From Chrysomallon squamiferum (lineage: Eukaryota > Mollusca > Gastropoda > Neomphalida > Peltospiridae), in assembly GCA_012295275.1 (NCBI GenBank), contig CM022673.1:7308811-7372810 (forward strand): 64,000 bases of DNA, written 5' to 3'. The notes below the pieces were generated by a model. The model worked only from the letters and a program-made list of their open reading frames with translations. It searched no databases and was not told where the DNA came from. Position 1 is the first letter of the stretch; every line of letters begins with the position of its first letter. Both the position numbers and the translations under genes were made by a program. Shown here in pieces: positions 1 to 11,877 of the stretch.

Positions 1-57
1 GTTTTGTTTTGTATTATTGTTTTACTAATCTCTAAAAACGCTATGTTGTTTCATTAG

Positions 58-3000
58 GCTGTTCCGGTAGGGATATGGAGCCAATGCCAGGTGTTTGTTC
101 CGGTTATTTGGACTGCACTAGTGGAAGACCACATAGAAGATGTTGCAATCGTGGATATTCATTCAGTGTTACTACCAGACAATGTGTAGTTGACAGCAAT
201 TGTAACGATCCGTGCCCATGGCGCCCTCCAGGTACTTATCGTTTCATCTGTGTATGCGTTTTGTGAAAAATAAGAAAAATTAGCAAATTATGTGTTGTAT
301 TGTTATAATGGCCTTTAAAATCAGTAACATTTGCTATGTTATTTCGGAAATATGTTTCAGTAATCAACCTCTGCCAATAGCTGGTCTTTGCTCTGGATAC
401 TGGGTCTGTGCGACTGGTACACCATACAAAGGATGCTAAACTATGGGATATTTGTTCCGTGTGATTAAAAGATAGTGTATAGTTGATAGCAACTGCCGTC
501 GTTTTTGATCAGCAGGTGGTCCTGGGAGAAAAGAACAAAATTCTTCTTTAATAATAAGCGAAATAGATTACTACAATGCGCGGAGTTTATTTTTTATTTT
601 TTATTGTTATAATAATCTCTAAAAACGCTATGTTGTTTCAACAGGCTGTTCCGGTAGGCATATGCAGCCAATGCCAGGTGTTTGTTCCGGTTACTTGGAC
701 TGCACTACGGGAAATCCATACAGAAGATGTTGCCCAAGTGGATATGCATTCAATGTAACCACCAGACAGTGTGTTGTTGACTCAACTTGCTATGATAAGT
801 GCTCAGAACACGTTCCAGGTAATTAACTTTTTGTCTGTGTTCGTCTTTTGTCAAAATAAGAAAAATAATCGAGTCTTAAATTATTTCGTATTGTTTTCAT
901 ATTATTTTGTTTTCTTAAAATCACAGACAGTCTCTCCGTTTTTCAGACATGTGCTACACTAAGCAGCGACTGCCAATACCAGGAATCTGTTGTGGATATT
1001 GGGACTGTTCGTCTGGAATTCCATTCGCACGATGTTGCCCTACTGGATATTCATTCAGTGTTAACTCCAGACAATGTGTAGTCGACAGCAATTGTAATGA
1101 TCCGTGTTCATGGCCCCATGGTAGGGGTAATTTACGTTTTTTCTGTGTATGCATTTTGTGAAAAAAGTGAAAAAGAAGCAAATTATATTTTGTATAGTTA
1201 TAATGGGCGGAATTTTTGTTTTTGTTACAGGAGTCTGTTCCGGTAGGGATATGGAGCCAATGCCAGATGTTTGTTCCGGTTATTTGGACTGCACTAGTGG
1301 AAGACCACATAGAAGATGTTGCAATCGTGGATATTCATTCAGTGCCACCACCAGAACATGTGTAGTTAATAGGAACTGCCATGATGTTTGTTCCGTAACT
1401 GTTTCCGGTAAAAAACATTCTTCTTTAATTACAGGCGAAATAGATTATGACGGAATTTCAGAAATAGTTGGTGTTTTTTATGTTTCTGTTATAATGACCT
1501 GTAACACCGTTGTCATTTGTCGTGTTGTTTCAGCAATCTGTTACATTTGTAGTAGTAGTAGTAGTAGTAGTAATAGTAACAGTAATACCAGTGGTAATGA
1601 TATTGAAATGGTAACAGTAGTTTTAGTAGTAGTTATAGTAATATTAGTTGTAGTAGACTTGTTGTATTTTCTATTATTGCTGTTGTTGTTGTTGTTGTTA
1701 TTATTTATATATTATTATTATTATTATTAATATTATTATTAATATTATTATTATAATTATTATTATTACTATTACTATTATTATTATTATTATTTATATA
1801 TTATTATTATTATTATGATTATTATTATTACTATTATTATTATTATTATGATAACAGGTGTTTGTGATGATTGTCTGATGACCAATGGAGTTGGCTATGT
1901 TGCCCATCCAGACTGCACTCGTTATTATCAGTGTTCTTATGACGAGAGCCACAACATTGTCGCTACCATTCGAAGATGTCCTTTCGGACTGTTCTGGAAT
2001 CAAAAGATACTGACTTGCGATTACCCAGACAACGTTCTTTGTCGTAAAAGTAAGTATAGAAATAATGCTTCGTACAATAATTGTACAAATCCATAAGAAT
2101 TAAAATTGTATATTGAAATGTAAACTGTCTGTCGTTTTCCAATTGTTCGGTTTTTAAGGGGTGATTTTACTTTTTTTTTAATTTCTTTTTTTCTTTTTTT
2201 TTTTGTTCTTTTCTAGGTTTTTTTATTTTTTATTTGTTTTATTTGTTATTATTGTTGTTAGTGACAAAGGATAATGTGTGGAATAAATGAATCAATGCAA
2301 ATATAGAATTAATCATGTTTTCTGGGCTTGGCTGTTACAGTGATATGACTATGATGATGATGTTGATGATGATGATAATGATGATGATGATGATGACAAC
2401 ATCGACAGTGATTAGAATAAATGCGCTGACGACGATGACGACAATGATCGTCATGACGATTTTAAATACCATATTACATAACATGTATTATTAGTAATTG
2501 TCACTTCATTGTTTCAGAAATCTGTTTCAATAATACACCACAACGAGCAGATGGTTTCTGCTGTGGTTACTGGGACTGTAGTAATGGAAAACCATTTGGC
2601 CGTCGATGTCCTGCCGGACATTCTTTCAGTGTGGTCACTAGAAAATGTGTAGCTGATTCAAAATGTACTGATATCTGTACGAATGTGACTGGTGGAAGTA
2701 CGTTCTTTCTTAATATAAATCAGAAATATTGCCGTTTTAGAATCTTGTAAAGTGATATGTGTTTTTTTTTTTTTGTGTGTGTTTATTATAGTCAAGAAGA
2801 AAACTGTTAGTGTACAGTGAGAACTTTTTCATATATATTTAAATGATATTTTGTTCTCTCTTTCTTGAATGTCTTTTAATATTATATTCCTTTGAAGAAA
2901 AAAAACGAGTTAAATTTAGATGTAATTAATCGATAGGTTGTTCGTTTATTGGTTATGCCTACTTTATTATAATAACATATTGCTATTGGTTATATTTATA

Positions 3001-4119
3001 TATATATAATTTTTAGTGATTATTGTACTAATATACGTCTGTGTGTCTGTGTGTGTGTGTGTGTGTGTGTATGCACTGATTAATTTTATAATCTATCGGT
3101 TGCTGTTTGTAACAGCTGGTCCCTGTGACAAGCTGCCTCTTCCTGATAGGACTAAGTACAGGCAGTGGTCACCCTCTGGTTGGAAAATCATGCCATGCGC
3201 ACCATCCACCTATTTCGTTGCACGTGACTGTGGTTGTTCAGGAATCTTGCACGGTCACCATGCAGGTATGCATATATATATATATATATATATTTTATTT
3301 TTATTTATTTATTTATATGTTTATTTACTGTATTTTTGAAATCCATAAATTCTTTGGTAATTTAATTTTAAATATACTGCTGATGTTTATAGTGTAACAT
3401 ATTTCAACTTAAAAGTTGAAGCAACATTGTTGTTGTTGTAGTTGTTGTTGTTGTTGTTGTGCTGGTGGTGGTATTTTTGTTATTGTTTTTAGTGTTGTTT
3501 TTTGTTGTTGGTTAACTCAAATATTATATTTTCACTTCTTTTCTTAGATGTTTAAAGTCTTTTTTTTTTTTTCTTTTAAATTTTCTTTCTCGTTATTTAA
3601 TATTTATTTAATTTTTATTTTTCTTTCTCTTTTTCTTTTTAATCTATTCAGTCTGTCTGCCCGAGCTGTTGCTGCCTTTTACTTCATCAACCGATGACCA
3701 ATCTGGCAAAAACGTCCACGTCGAAAACAACGGGGTCTCCGTAAGCAATGGGGTCGCTTATTTCAACGGCAAGGCAAACCTGAGGATCAACCGTTTCTCC
3801 AACAGCTGGTTTGGCAAGACGGTGTACATCACTGTGAAGTACAGGCAGATCGATTACATCCATCCTCAAAGCATTCTCGGTAACGGAGACTGCGGCGAGT
3901 CACCAACTCTTCTGATTGGCACTTACCGAAACCGAGTCCACTTTTACGCAAAAACATCCGGCAGTGTTCAGCCAGTTAACTTCACCGTCCCAGATAACGT
4001 TAGTATTAGTTAGGTTATAGTATTCATTATTATTATTATTATTATTATTTATTATTATTTATTATTATTTATTTATTATTATTATTATTTATTATTATTA
4101 TTATTTATTATTATTATTA

Positions 4120-4163
<44 letters not shown>

Positions 4164-4231
4164 GTTTTTCTTTCATACAATAGTTAATAAATTCAGACAT
4201 TTAGTTAATAAATACAGACATTTATTTAATA

Positions 4232-4294
<63 letters not shown>

Positions 4295-5327
4295 ATTTAT
4301 TTTAGTTCGTCTTAGCAATACAACTATTTGCCAATTAAATTTACCCAGAACGGTTCCAAAACCACAGTTCACTTTGCCTCTTACAGTATATAATTTCATT
4401 TTTTTTTTAAATGTTTTTTAGAGCAATGGATACAGGATTGCAAAATTCACTTTAGACGGTGGAAAACTGACAGGTCGAACTGGAACAAGTGGACGCACAG
4501 CCATAGCTTTAGGTTAGAGCGATATCTGGTTTTTTTTTTTTAATTATATTATGTTTATGTAATTTTTTACTTTTATTTTACTTTAAATCGAGGAATTTAT
4601 AAACTATGACTCCAAGAATGAATATCTTTCTTTTACCGACATCATCATCATCATCATCATTATTATTACTAATATTAACATTGTTTATTTGTTTATTATG
4701 TTTATTTATTTATTTATTTATTTTATTATATTTTATTTAACACATAAAATAATTTTAAATTTTAACAATTTAAGAATATTTCGGGTAGGACAATGTATTT
4801 AATGAAAATAAATAATTTTCAGTTCAGTAGTACATTGCATAGTTTCGTATGGAATATCTAATGTTATAGTTATTTCCCTTGCTATTGTCGCAGCTAATGC
4901 ATTCTTATTTAAATATCAATTAATCTGTTAATGTATTGAGTTATTTAGTTAATTATTAGTTACTTTACTTTAATTCACTTCACTTCTCTTCAGTTTAATT
5001 TAATTTATTTTATTTTACAAGGTCGTTGTTTTGTGTGGGTTATTATTATTATTTTTTTTTGTTGTTGTTGTTGTCGTTGCTGTATTTTTTCTGTTAAGAC
5101 GCTGCAAAATAGCAACAGAGAAATTATAAAAATACTTTAATTATCTGTATATTTAAGTATTTAATAAATGTATTCACAGGTAATCTAGAAACAACGAGAA
5201 GAAGTCTGACCATTGGAACCTGTGGACAATGCACGGGTTACAGTTTCAAGGGTTACATCGATCATGTAAATACCTGTTATTAGATAAATACAACTTATCT
5301 ATGTAGTAATTTGCATGCAGTGAATGT

Positions 5328-5411
<84 letters not shown>

Positions 5412-5746
5412 GGTAGATGGCTAGATATATATACATCAACTGGATTAAGCATATATACACACACACACACACACACACATACGGACTTACATACATTACT
5501 TCTTATATACATACATACATACATACAAACATACACACATACAAATAAATACAGTAAAAAAGAGACAGACAGATAGAAAGAGAGGTATACAGAAAGACAA
5601 AGAGAGAGAAAGAGATGAAGAAGAATAATTCTGACGAATTCAACGACATATTTATTGTATTACTGATTTGGAAAGCATTAAATGGAACTTGAAGCGTGGA
5701 AGTCATTAATTGTAAGCTGATTTAATACATGTTTTATTTTAATTTA

Positions 5747-5820
<74 letters not shown>

Positions 5821-5853
5821 TTACAGGTTGCGATATATCTCTGCAAACCTTAG
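58..5853 (+). CDS. Pif97/BMSP-like shell matrix protein (3' part; 5' end outside window)
   Basis: Exons joined by GT-AG introns: 58-231, 645-818, 947-1120, 1231-1407, 1858-2049, 2518-2697, 3116-3265, 3652-3998, 4422-4512, 5180-5265, 5827-5853 (ends CKP-stop). Phases agree throughout: all 5' exons are phase 1-1, and the LamG-like exons then run 1-0, 0-1, 1-0 into the terminal exon. Exons 1-4 and 6 each encode one cysteine-rich repeat (pattern GVCSGYLDC...CC..GY.FSV...CV.DS.C). Exon 5 is a canonical peritrophin-A chitin-binding domain. Exon 7 is another Cys-rich segment (GPCDKLPLP...). Exons 8-11 form a LamG/ConA-like domain with NGVAYFNG, NGDCG, TIGTCG and GYIDHV. Chitin-binding repeats followed by a C-terminal LamG domain are the order known from molluscan Pif97/BMSP, which sit in the extracellular shell matrix and bind chitin and mineral. 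The VWA domain of that family would lie upstream of the window. A decayed exon at 361-525 is skipped. Other secreted chitin-binding/LamG proteins cannot be excluded. Confidence 0.72.
361..525 (+). pseudogene. Decayed cysteine-rich repeat exon of the Pif-like gene
   Basis: After an acceptor (tgtttcag, ending 360) the sequence still reads as a repeat, with LCSGYWVCATGTPYKGC then IVDSNC. It has in-frame stops at the second cysteine-pair position, after the VIKR segment and after the final Cys. The phase from the acceptor also no longer fits, and no donor is obvious. Because every repeat exon is phase 1-1, skipping this exon leaves the frame intact. Confidence 0.7.
1532..1552 (+). pseudogene. Possible remnant of a repeat exon start, truncated by trinucleotide expansion
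   Basis: A good acceptor (tgtttcag) is followed by CAATCTGTTACATTTG, which resembles the start of the 2518 exon (AAATCTGTTTCAATAAT). It then dissolves into AGT/ATT repeats. Weak evidence from a short match. Confidence 0.3.
1858..2049 (+). CDS. Exon encoding canonical peritrophin-A chitin-binding domain (CBM14/ChtBD2)
   Basis: This is the most canonical chitin-binding module of the Pif-like gene. It has six cysteines in peritrophin-A order, with aromatic landmarks HPDCTRYYQC, RRCPFGLFW and LTCDYPDNVLC. The acceptor ataacag and donor gtaagta are good, and the exon is phase 1-1 like its neighbours. The preceding intron is almost wholly ATT/ATA trinucleotide repeat. Confidence 0.85.
3652..3998 (+). 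CDS. Main LamG/ConA-like exon of the Pif-like gene
   Basis: 115 complete codons between acceptor attcag and donor gttagt. The composition is clearly coding and GC-richer than its surroundings. It carries the first two thirds of the LamG-like fold: an LPFTSSTDDQSG opening, alternating beta-strand pattern, NGVAYFNGKA, ITVKYRQ and NGDCGESPT. The fold is completed by exons at 4422-4512, 5180-5265 and 5827-5853. The end is phase 0, unlike the phase 1-1 exons upstream. Confidence 0.75.
4027..4162. repeat. (ATT)n/(ATTT)n microsatellite in Pif-like intron
   Basis: Nearly uninterrupted ATT with periodic ATTT units, inside the intron after the main LamG-like exon. Confidence 0.9.
4233..4290. repeat. 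(CT)n microsatellite
   Basis: About 58 bp of CT dinucleotide in the same intron as the preceding ATT tract. Confidence 0.95.
5331..5409. repeat. (AG)n microsatellite
   Basis: About 79 bp of perfect AG. It lies in the last-but-one intron of the Pif-like gene and is followed by CA and CATA runs to about 5545. Confidence 0.95.
5748..5821. repeat. (ATT)n microsatellite abutting the last Pif-like acceptor
   Basis: An ATT tract runs almost to the tttacag acceptor at 5826, so it replaces the usual polypyrimidine tract with a T-rich repeat. Confidence 0.9.
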
Positions 5854-7039
5854 AGGAAAGGAAAAAGTGAGATGAAGTGCGAGCTTTCTTCGAAATCCTG
5901 AAAATTTTCATAGTCCTCAAATTTGCACATCACCTCAGATATTTATACTTCATAGCTTATATTTATCCACATTTATTTGTGTATTATTTTATATTTATTT
6001 ATTTGTTTGTTTGTATGTCACTGATTGTGAACATCATGAGCATAATCTGACGAGATAAAAACTTTTTGCAGAAACATAAATTAAGAAATAATGTATTAAG
6101 CGTACAACCGAGTTTGACTGTTCGTTTGCAAAAGGTTCATCTCCTCTTTTCATTCGAGAAAATTACAAAAAAAACAACAACGAATTCTATATTATTTTCC
6201 TTCAGCATAAGGGAAACAATTCATAGAGTGAAAGAAATTTGTCTATCAGTTTCCGCAATAAAAAAAAAAATGTTCGTGACATACAAAGCTTTAACCGTAG
6301 CTTGATTAACATTATTATCGTACATATAACGTTTCTTTTAACATCGATTTAATTAACTTTCAACCTCCAAATTTCTTCTCAGTAATTGGTGTTTCGGTTT
6401 TATAGAATAAAGTTTTCTATATGCTTTCGGCTTTTCATAACCAATTCTCTTTTCCTTTTTTTTTTTTTTTTTGATGTTTTTTTTTAACACCTGGGTTTTT
6501 ACAATAAAGTTTTGTCAACGACTTTGTCGTTTCATAAAGTTTCATAAAGTTTTTTTACTACCAGATTTTTGCAACTGCACCGGTTTTTGCACTTTCCTAT
6601 ACTGAAAGAACCATTGTTATGTCATTTTATTTGATGTATCTTTTTTATTTATATAGCGTTATATTTAGCCTTCGGTGCTTTATGCCTCTTTATGCATGTC
6701 ACGATTCTGTCAGCTGTCACTTGGTTATTGTTTATGTATAAGCTGCATGTTATGTTGACATTAATACGAATTTGTGAGAAAATTACTCTTTTTTTTATCT
6801 ATGGGGATATATTCTGTAACAACTGAGTGTTGGTCAAATAGTACTGATATTTTAATTTCGCTGTTGCTAAATGTATTTTGTTTTCATAATAAATTTGTTT
6901 TAAGCATTTGTTGAATAGGTTATTTGTTTTGTTTTATTCTTCACTGTTTAATTTCTGTTTAGGTAGTTTTGTATTTTGAATTTTAATACTTTTCAATTTA
7001 CTATGCTGAACTTAGTTGCACTTCTCTCCATTGTATGAC

Positions 7040-7330
7040 GTTATACTATACTGCACTAACTATACTAAACAACACCCCACTTCACTTAACTACACTACAC
7101 TAAACTTCAACATACTGCATCACACAACACTACACTACACTACACTACTCTGTACTACACTACACTGTACTACATCACACACACTACACTACACTACACT
7201 ACACTACACTACATTGTACTACATCACACTACACTATACTACATCACGTAACACTACACTACACTACCCTACACATCATACGACACTACACTACATTATA
7301 CAGCACTACTCTGTGCTACATTGCAGTGCG
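7040..7330. repeat. Degenerate ACTAC pentanucleotide minisatellite
   Basis: About 290 bp dominated by ACTAC/ACTACACTAC units with interspersed CATCAC and TGTACTAC variants. The open frame across it simply reads the pentamer (LHYTT-type repeat) and is not considered coding. Confidence 0.85.
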
Positions 7331-8249
7331 TATTTAAATGTTCTTGTCGGCGAAAGAGCGACTTGTGCTGAACACAGATTAACCCTGTCCAAGAAGACAA
7401 ATAAAGGACAAACCACAACAGACCTCCTCATCCTTAAATAAACTTAAACACGGAAATAAATTATCCAGCTACACTGTACACATGAATAATGCTCGTCGCC
7501 TTTACAACATGACTGTGAATTCTTAGTGTGCAGGGCAGAACAAAAGTGATGCATTACATAAGATGTAAAGTTAAGACAAATCCTTCAGACACCACTTGTA
7601 TCCTTCATATTCTAATACCTGTTGCACCTTTATTACATATTTTTTGATAATATTTATTCTTTATTTGCAATCTGAAAGTGGTTTTTGTTTGAAGTCTGAT
7701 TGTTCATAGACTAAAAACCATCAGAGTTGTGGGGTCTATTTGATTATATGAAACTGGGTGTACGTTAGTCACAGTTTAAAACAATAATTACAAAAAATAT
7801 GTATAAATCATTTGGACTTCCAACGAAAGGTAAACGTTACTTTCAAGCTTGGATTCTGAAAATAGACAAAGTGAAAATATTTATTTGCATTTTTATTATA
7901 AAGCATTTCAGACAAAGCCGGTTACACAGAATAAAGATCCAGGTGTACAGACAACATAACAAAATATTAAAGGTCACAATAAAATAACTGGAAATTATTA
8001 CAAAAGCATTTCATATTTTGGCGGTTTTGCCAAAAAGTCAAAATAAATAAAATAAAATAAAAATTCCAAAAAACCCTGCTACGCCTAAACTATACCCAAA
8101 AAATTAAAAAGGATATTTCACGTCTGCTTATTATGATAAGTAAAGTTATACTCCGAAAATAAGCAAAATGACAATAACAAAAATATCAATAGCAGTAAAA
8201 TTAAATTAAATAAAAGTAGCGGAAACTTGTCAAAAAGAGAGTGAGAGAC

Positions 8250-8351
<102 letters not shown>

Positions 8352-8488
8352 CAATTTTATTCTTAGCTACTCGGATATGTTATAGAAAACATTAAGAATT
8401 TATTATTATGACCAAATACCTTAACTGTTTAAATAAACAGTTTCTTTTTTGTTTAATCTTCGAATTTCATATCTGCCTCTAACTACGA

Positions 8489-8494
8489 TTTATT
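8489..8494 (-). terminator. Candidate polyadenylation signal of claudin-like gene 1
   Basis: AATAAA on the - strand, about 160 nt downstream of the stop codon at 8655. Confidence 0.45.
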
Positions 8495-8654
8495 CAACAA
8501 AAAAAAAAATATATATATATTTAAAACCCCATGATTTAACAAAAGCACAACAAATATATACAACAACCTTCTGCTATCGACACGTAAGAATTACATTTTT
8601 TGGCATGTTTCTCGTCCATCTTTTGTCTTTAGCAATACGACCATCTGCATAATG

Positions 8655-10575
8655 TCACCCGTCAAATAAATTTGCCTCGGACAGAGACTTTTTTGTACGT
8701 AAGAACAAGCCCACAGCAAGTGCATCAACGTAACACAAAATGGCTGCCACTGCAGATAATCCTATTGGCCAGTCGACTCTTCCGCCTGAGGTTTCACGCG
8801 TTGGGTATCTTGAAAGACCAGCCGATTTTTTGGCAAATACTGCTATTCCGATTACAATGGAAGTTCCTGTGGGAGAAACATTTGCGAAAAACAAAATTTA
8901 GATATATTTTTTTATCTGTTTGACATTATTATATTTAAATACATTTTTAAATATGCAATTGTAATACAGAATGGGAAAAGAAGAACCGAAATAACGGTAA
9001 GCAAAAAATTATAAAGGAAAAGGAATAATTAAGAAATACAGATATTTTATCAGTTAATAAAGTATATTAAGATTTATTTATATCACTTAATGATTTTTAC
9101 GTTATATATAAACTTATTTGAAGATTGCATTTCATTTCAGTAGACATTTTGTGGAGCAATCATACAATTATGAACTTAGAATGATAAAATAACACTGTCA
9201 CAAATTCGAGGTATCCCATCAACAAGCATCTGTGTGGACATCTTAGGGCGAACCCAGATGACCAAACAGAAATAGAAAGTCATAAATAAGTATTTCAGAC
9301 AAGAAGATCTACATTACGTTCCCTATTTCATCTTGAAGATGTAAGTCAGTTTGACAACGTAGACAATGAGTGAAATGACGTGTTGTCAAAAGAAATATAT
9401 ATCCACCAATTAAATATTCTATAACCCATTATCCACAAACAATCTATTAATTTTCGTCTTTTCATACACCGATATGCAGGTCTAAATAAATTTGACGATT
9501 TGACGATTTGACAACTTCTGAACGATGAACTTAAACTGATAATAATTAATCAGCGGAAATATATCATTTCTGTTTGACGTGAAGTCACGAGTATACAATT
9601 AATCTCCCCAAAATGTTCTTATTATATTATTGTCATACTTCATTATTAACTAAGACTGGTCAATAGAAACAAAAGGAAACAATCACTTGGCGTTGTAAAG
9701 ACGTGTTAGGGTGTATCTTTGAGCCTAAATAAGTCATTCACACAACACTGCTGTACATTTCACTGACACTGCGTTCACTTTTTTCTCTCTCTCTTGTTTT
9801 TTATTGTAGGTGAATGATCAACTGTCAAAAGGAAAAAAAAAAGGAAAGACTGAATAATCTTCTCCTGCAGTGCAAAAGTTTGTTTTAACGGAATTAGATT
9901 AATGACGTGGGAATCAGACATGTTTTCTATCATTCATTTATGATTGAGTAGAATTGATTGTCTGTGGAGGTTCATGAGAGTTTATCAACGGCAACGACGA
10001 AACAACACCAACAATAGTAATAACAATAATAAAATAAAAATACCCACCCTTAGCGCACAAACTTTACTGAAACCATCTTTCTATTTATTTTTCTTTCCCC
10101 CTACATATTTGATTAATGATCATTATCATCATCATCACCAATATGAACAAGTCTGTTGTTGTAGTTGTTGTTAGAATTACCGTTGTTATACTTTGAGACC
10201 AAATTGCTCCTTAGCACGTGCACTCACCCGCTATAGCCATGAGGCAGACGAACAGACGATATAGCACGTGGTTCGAGCTGGCCTTGAACAGACCAACGGC
10301 ATACAGCGTGACAGATACGGCAATCGCAATAGCTGCAACCACTTCGAAAACCTTGGTGACCTGAATCCAAGCTGAAAAACAAAAGAAAAGACAATAAGAT
10401 CTTTTTTTTTATTTCTTCCTTAGTTTTTATTTTTTTTTATTTTTTTTTTTTTTAAAGCAGAGCAACGTTTCAGTCTCGGGGTGATTAAAATGACACTGGA
10501 TTAAATAATAAAACCAAAGAACAAGTAAAACACTTACGTGTGCTTCCAACCTTTCTATTTTGTTAGTTTTATTAT

Positions 10576-10609
<34 letters not shown>

Positions 10610-10929
10610 GTTTATTTTCCGAAAAGAATTGTTATCTTTTTGTTGTTGTTATTATTAATATTATTGTTGTTGTTGTTGTTGTTCTTGTTTATTTTATTTT
10701 ATTTATTTTGTTAATGTTATACAGATTTATTTTATTTATTTATTTAATTATTAATATTGTTAATTGTTTTCTTGTTGTTAATAAAAGCATGGTCTTGGCA
10801 ATGGTGAGAAGCTCAGTATTCAGAACGCGGCCCTTGGCTTAAAGGATCGAATGATCACTTTTTTGTTGTTTTTTGCTTTTCTTACCTATCACCTGTTGAT
10901 ATAATTCGTCCATGATGTATTTGTGTGTA

Positions 10930-10969
<40 letters not shown>

Positions 10970-11825
10970 GACAAACATAAAGTATTTCTATCTACTAACC
11001 AACATTTCATTTCTCGTAATTACATTTACAGCTCCCACAACCATCCCCCAAAAATTGTCACAGCGCTGAATCTTCACATAAAACACTCACTTACTAGTGC
11101 TCGTATTGAATTCTGATATTGGTTTATACCCCGAATTAACGGTTATTAAAATAGGAACTATTACAACAGACTGCAGCATACATATTTATTAATGCTTTAC
11201 AATTACTGTTTCGTGAGTGATGTCTAAGGAAGATTGTGTTTTCCTCCTCATTCTTGGGAGAAACGAACCCAGTATCCCTCACGTTCTGGCCCTCTGAAAT
11301 AGAATACGCTCTGCAAACAGGCTGGTTTCGCGGCCCGAGTTCATAAAACACAGCACGAGATGTCGCGCTAGACAGTTTGATGGTGACCTGATTTATTACG
11401 CGACATTTTCAAGTGGCCCGTGCTTTCACGTATTTTGTTCATTGTTCGTGCTTCTTTGATGTACCGCCCATTTCTGCATTAGTCATAAATAAAGATGATG
11501 GATTCAAAAAGGTGTATATTTCACACATCAAACAAACGTTGCTATAAACGACTGAAATGGAGTGTTTTTCAGTGAAACCATATATTGTGATTATTGCTAA
11601 TTAAATACTCTTGAACTACAAAGTACTTAATAAAGATACGGTAGCGACTCAGTAAAGAAAAGTAAATATGCGATCATACAAGTGTTGAATACCAGTTGTA
11701 AAAACTCAAACTGATGTCGTAAATTATTGTATAAACCCGATACACACACACACACACACACACACACGTATATATATATATATGTGTGCATGTGTTTGTG
11801 TGTGTGTGTGCGCGCGCATGTGTGT

Positions 11826-11877
<52 letters not shown>

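Noticed and set aside
954-1310. 118-codon - strand frame
   Set aside because: Mirror of the + strand repeat exons at 947-1120 and 1231-1407.
1149-1730. 193-codon open frame covering a Pif-like repeat exon
   Set aside because: It reads through the donor at 1408 into intron and trinucleotide repeat. Only 1231-1407 is exon.
7016-7441. 141-codon frame
   Set aside because: Reads the ACTAC minisatellite; no coding signature.
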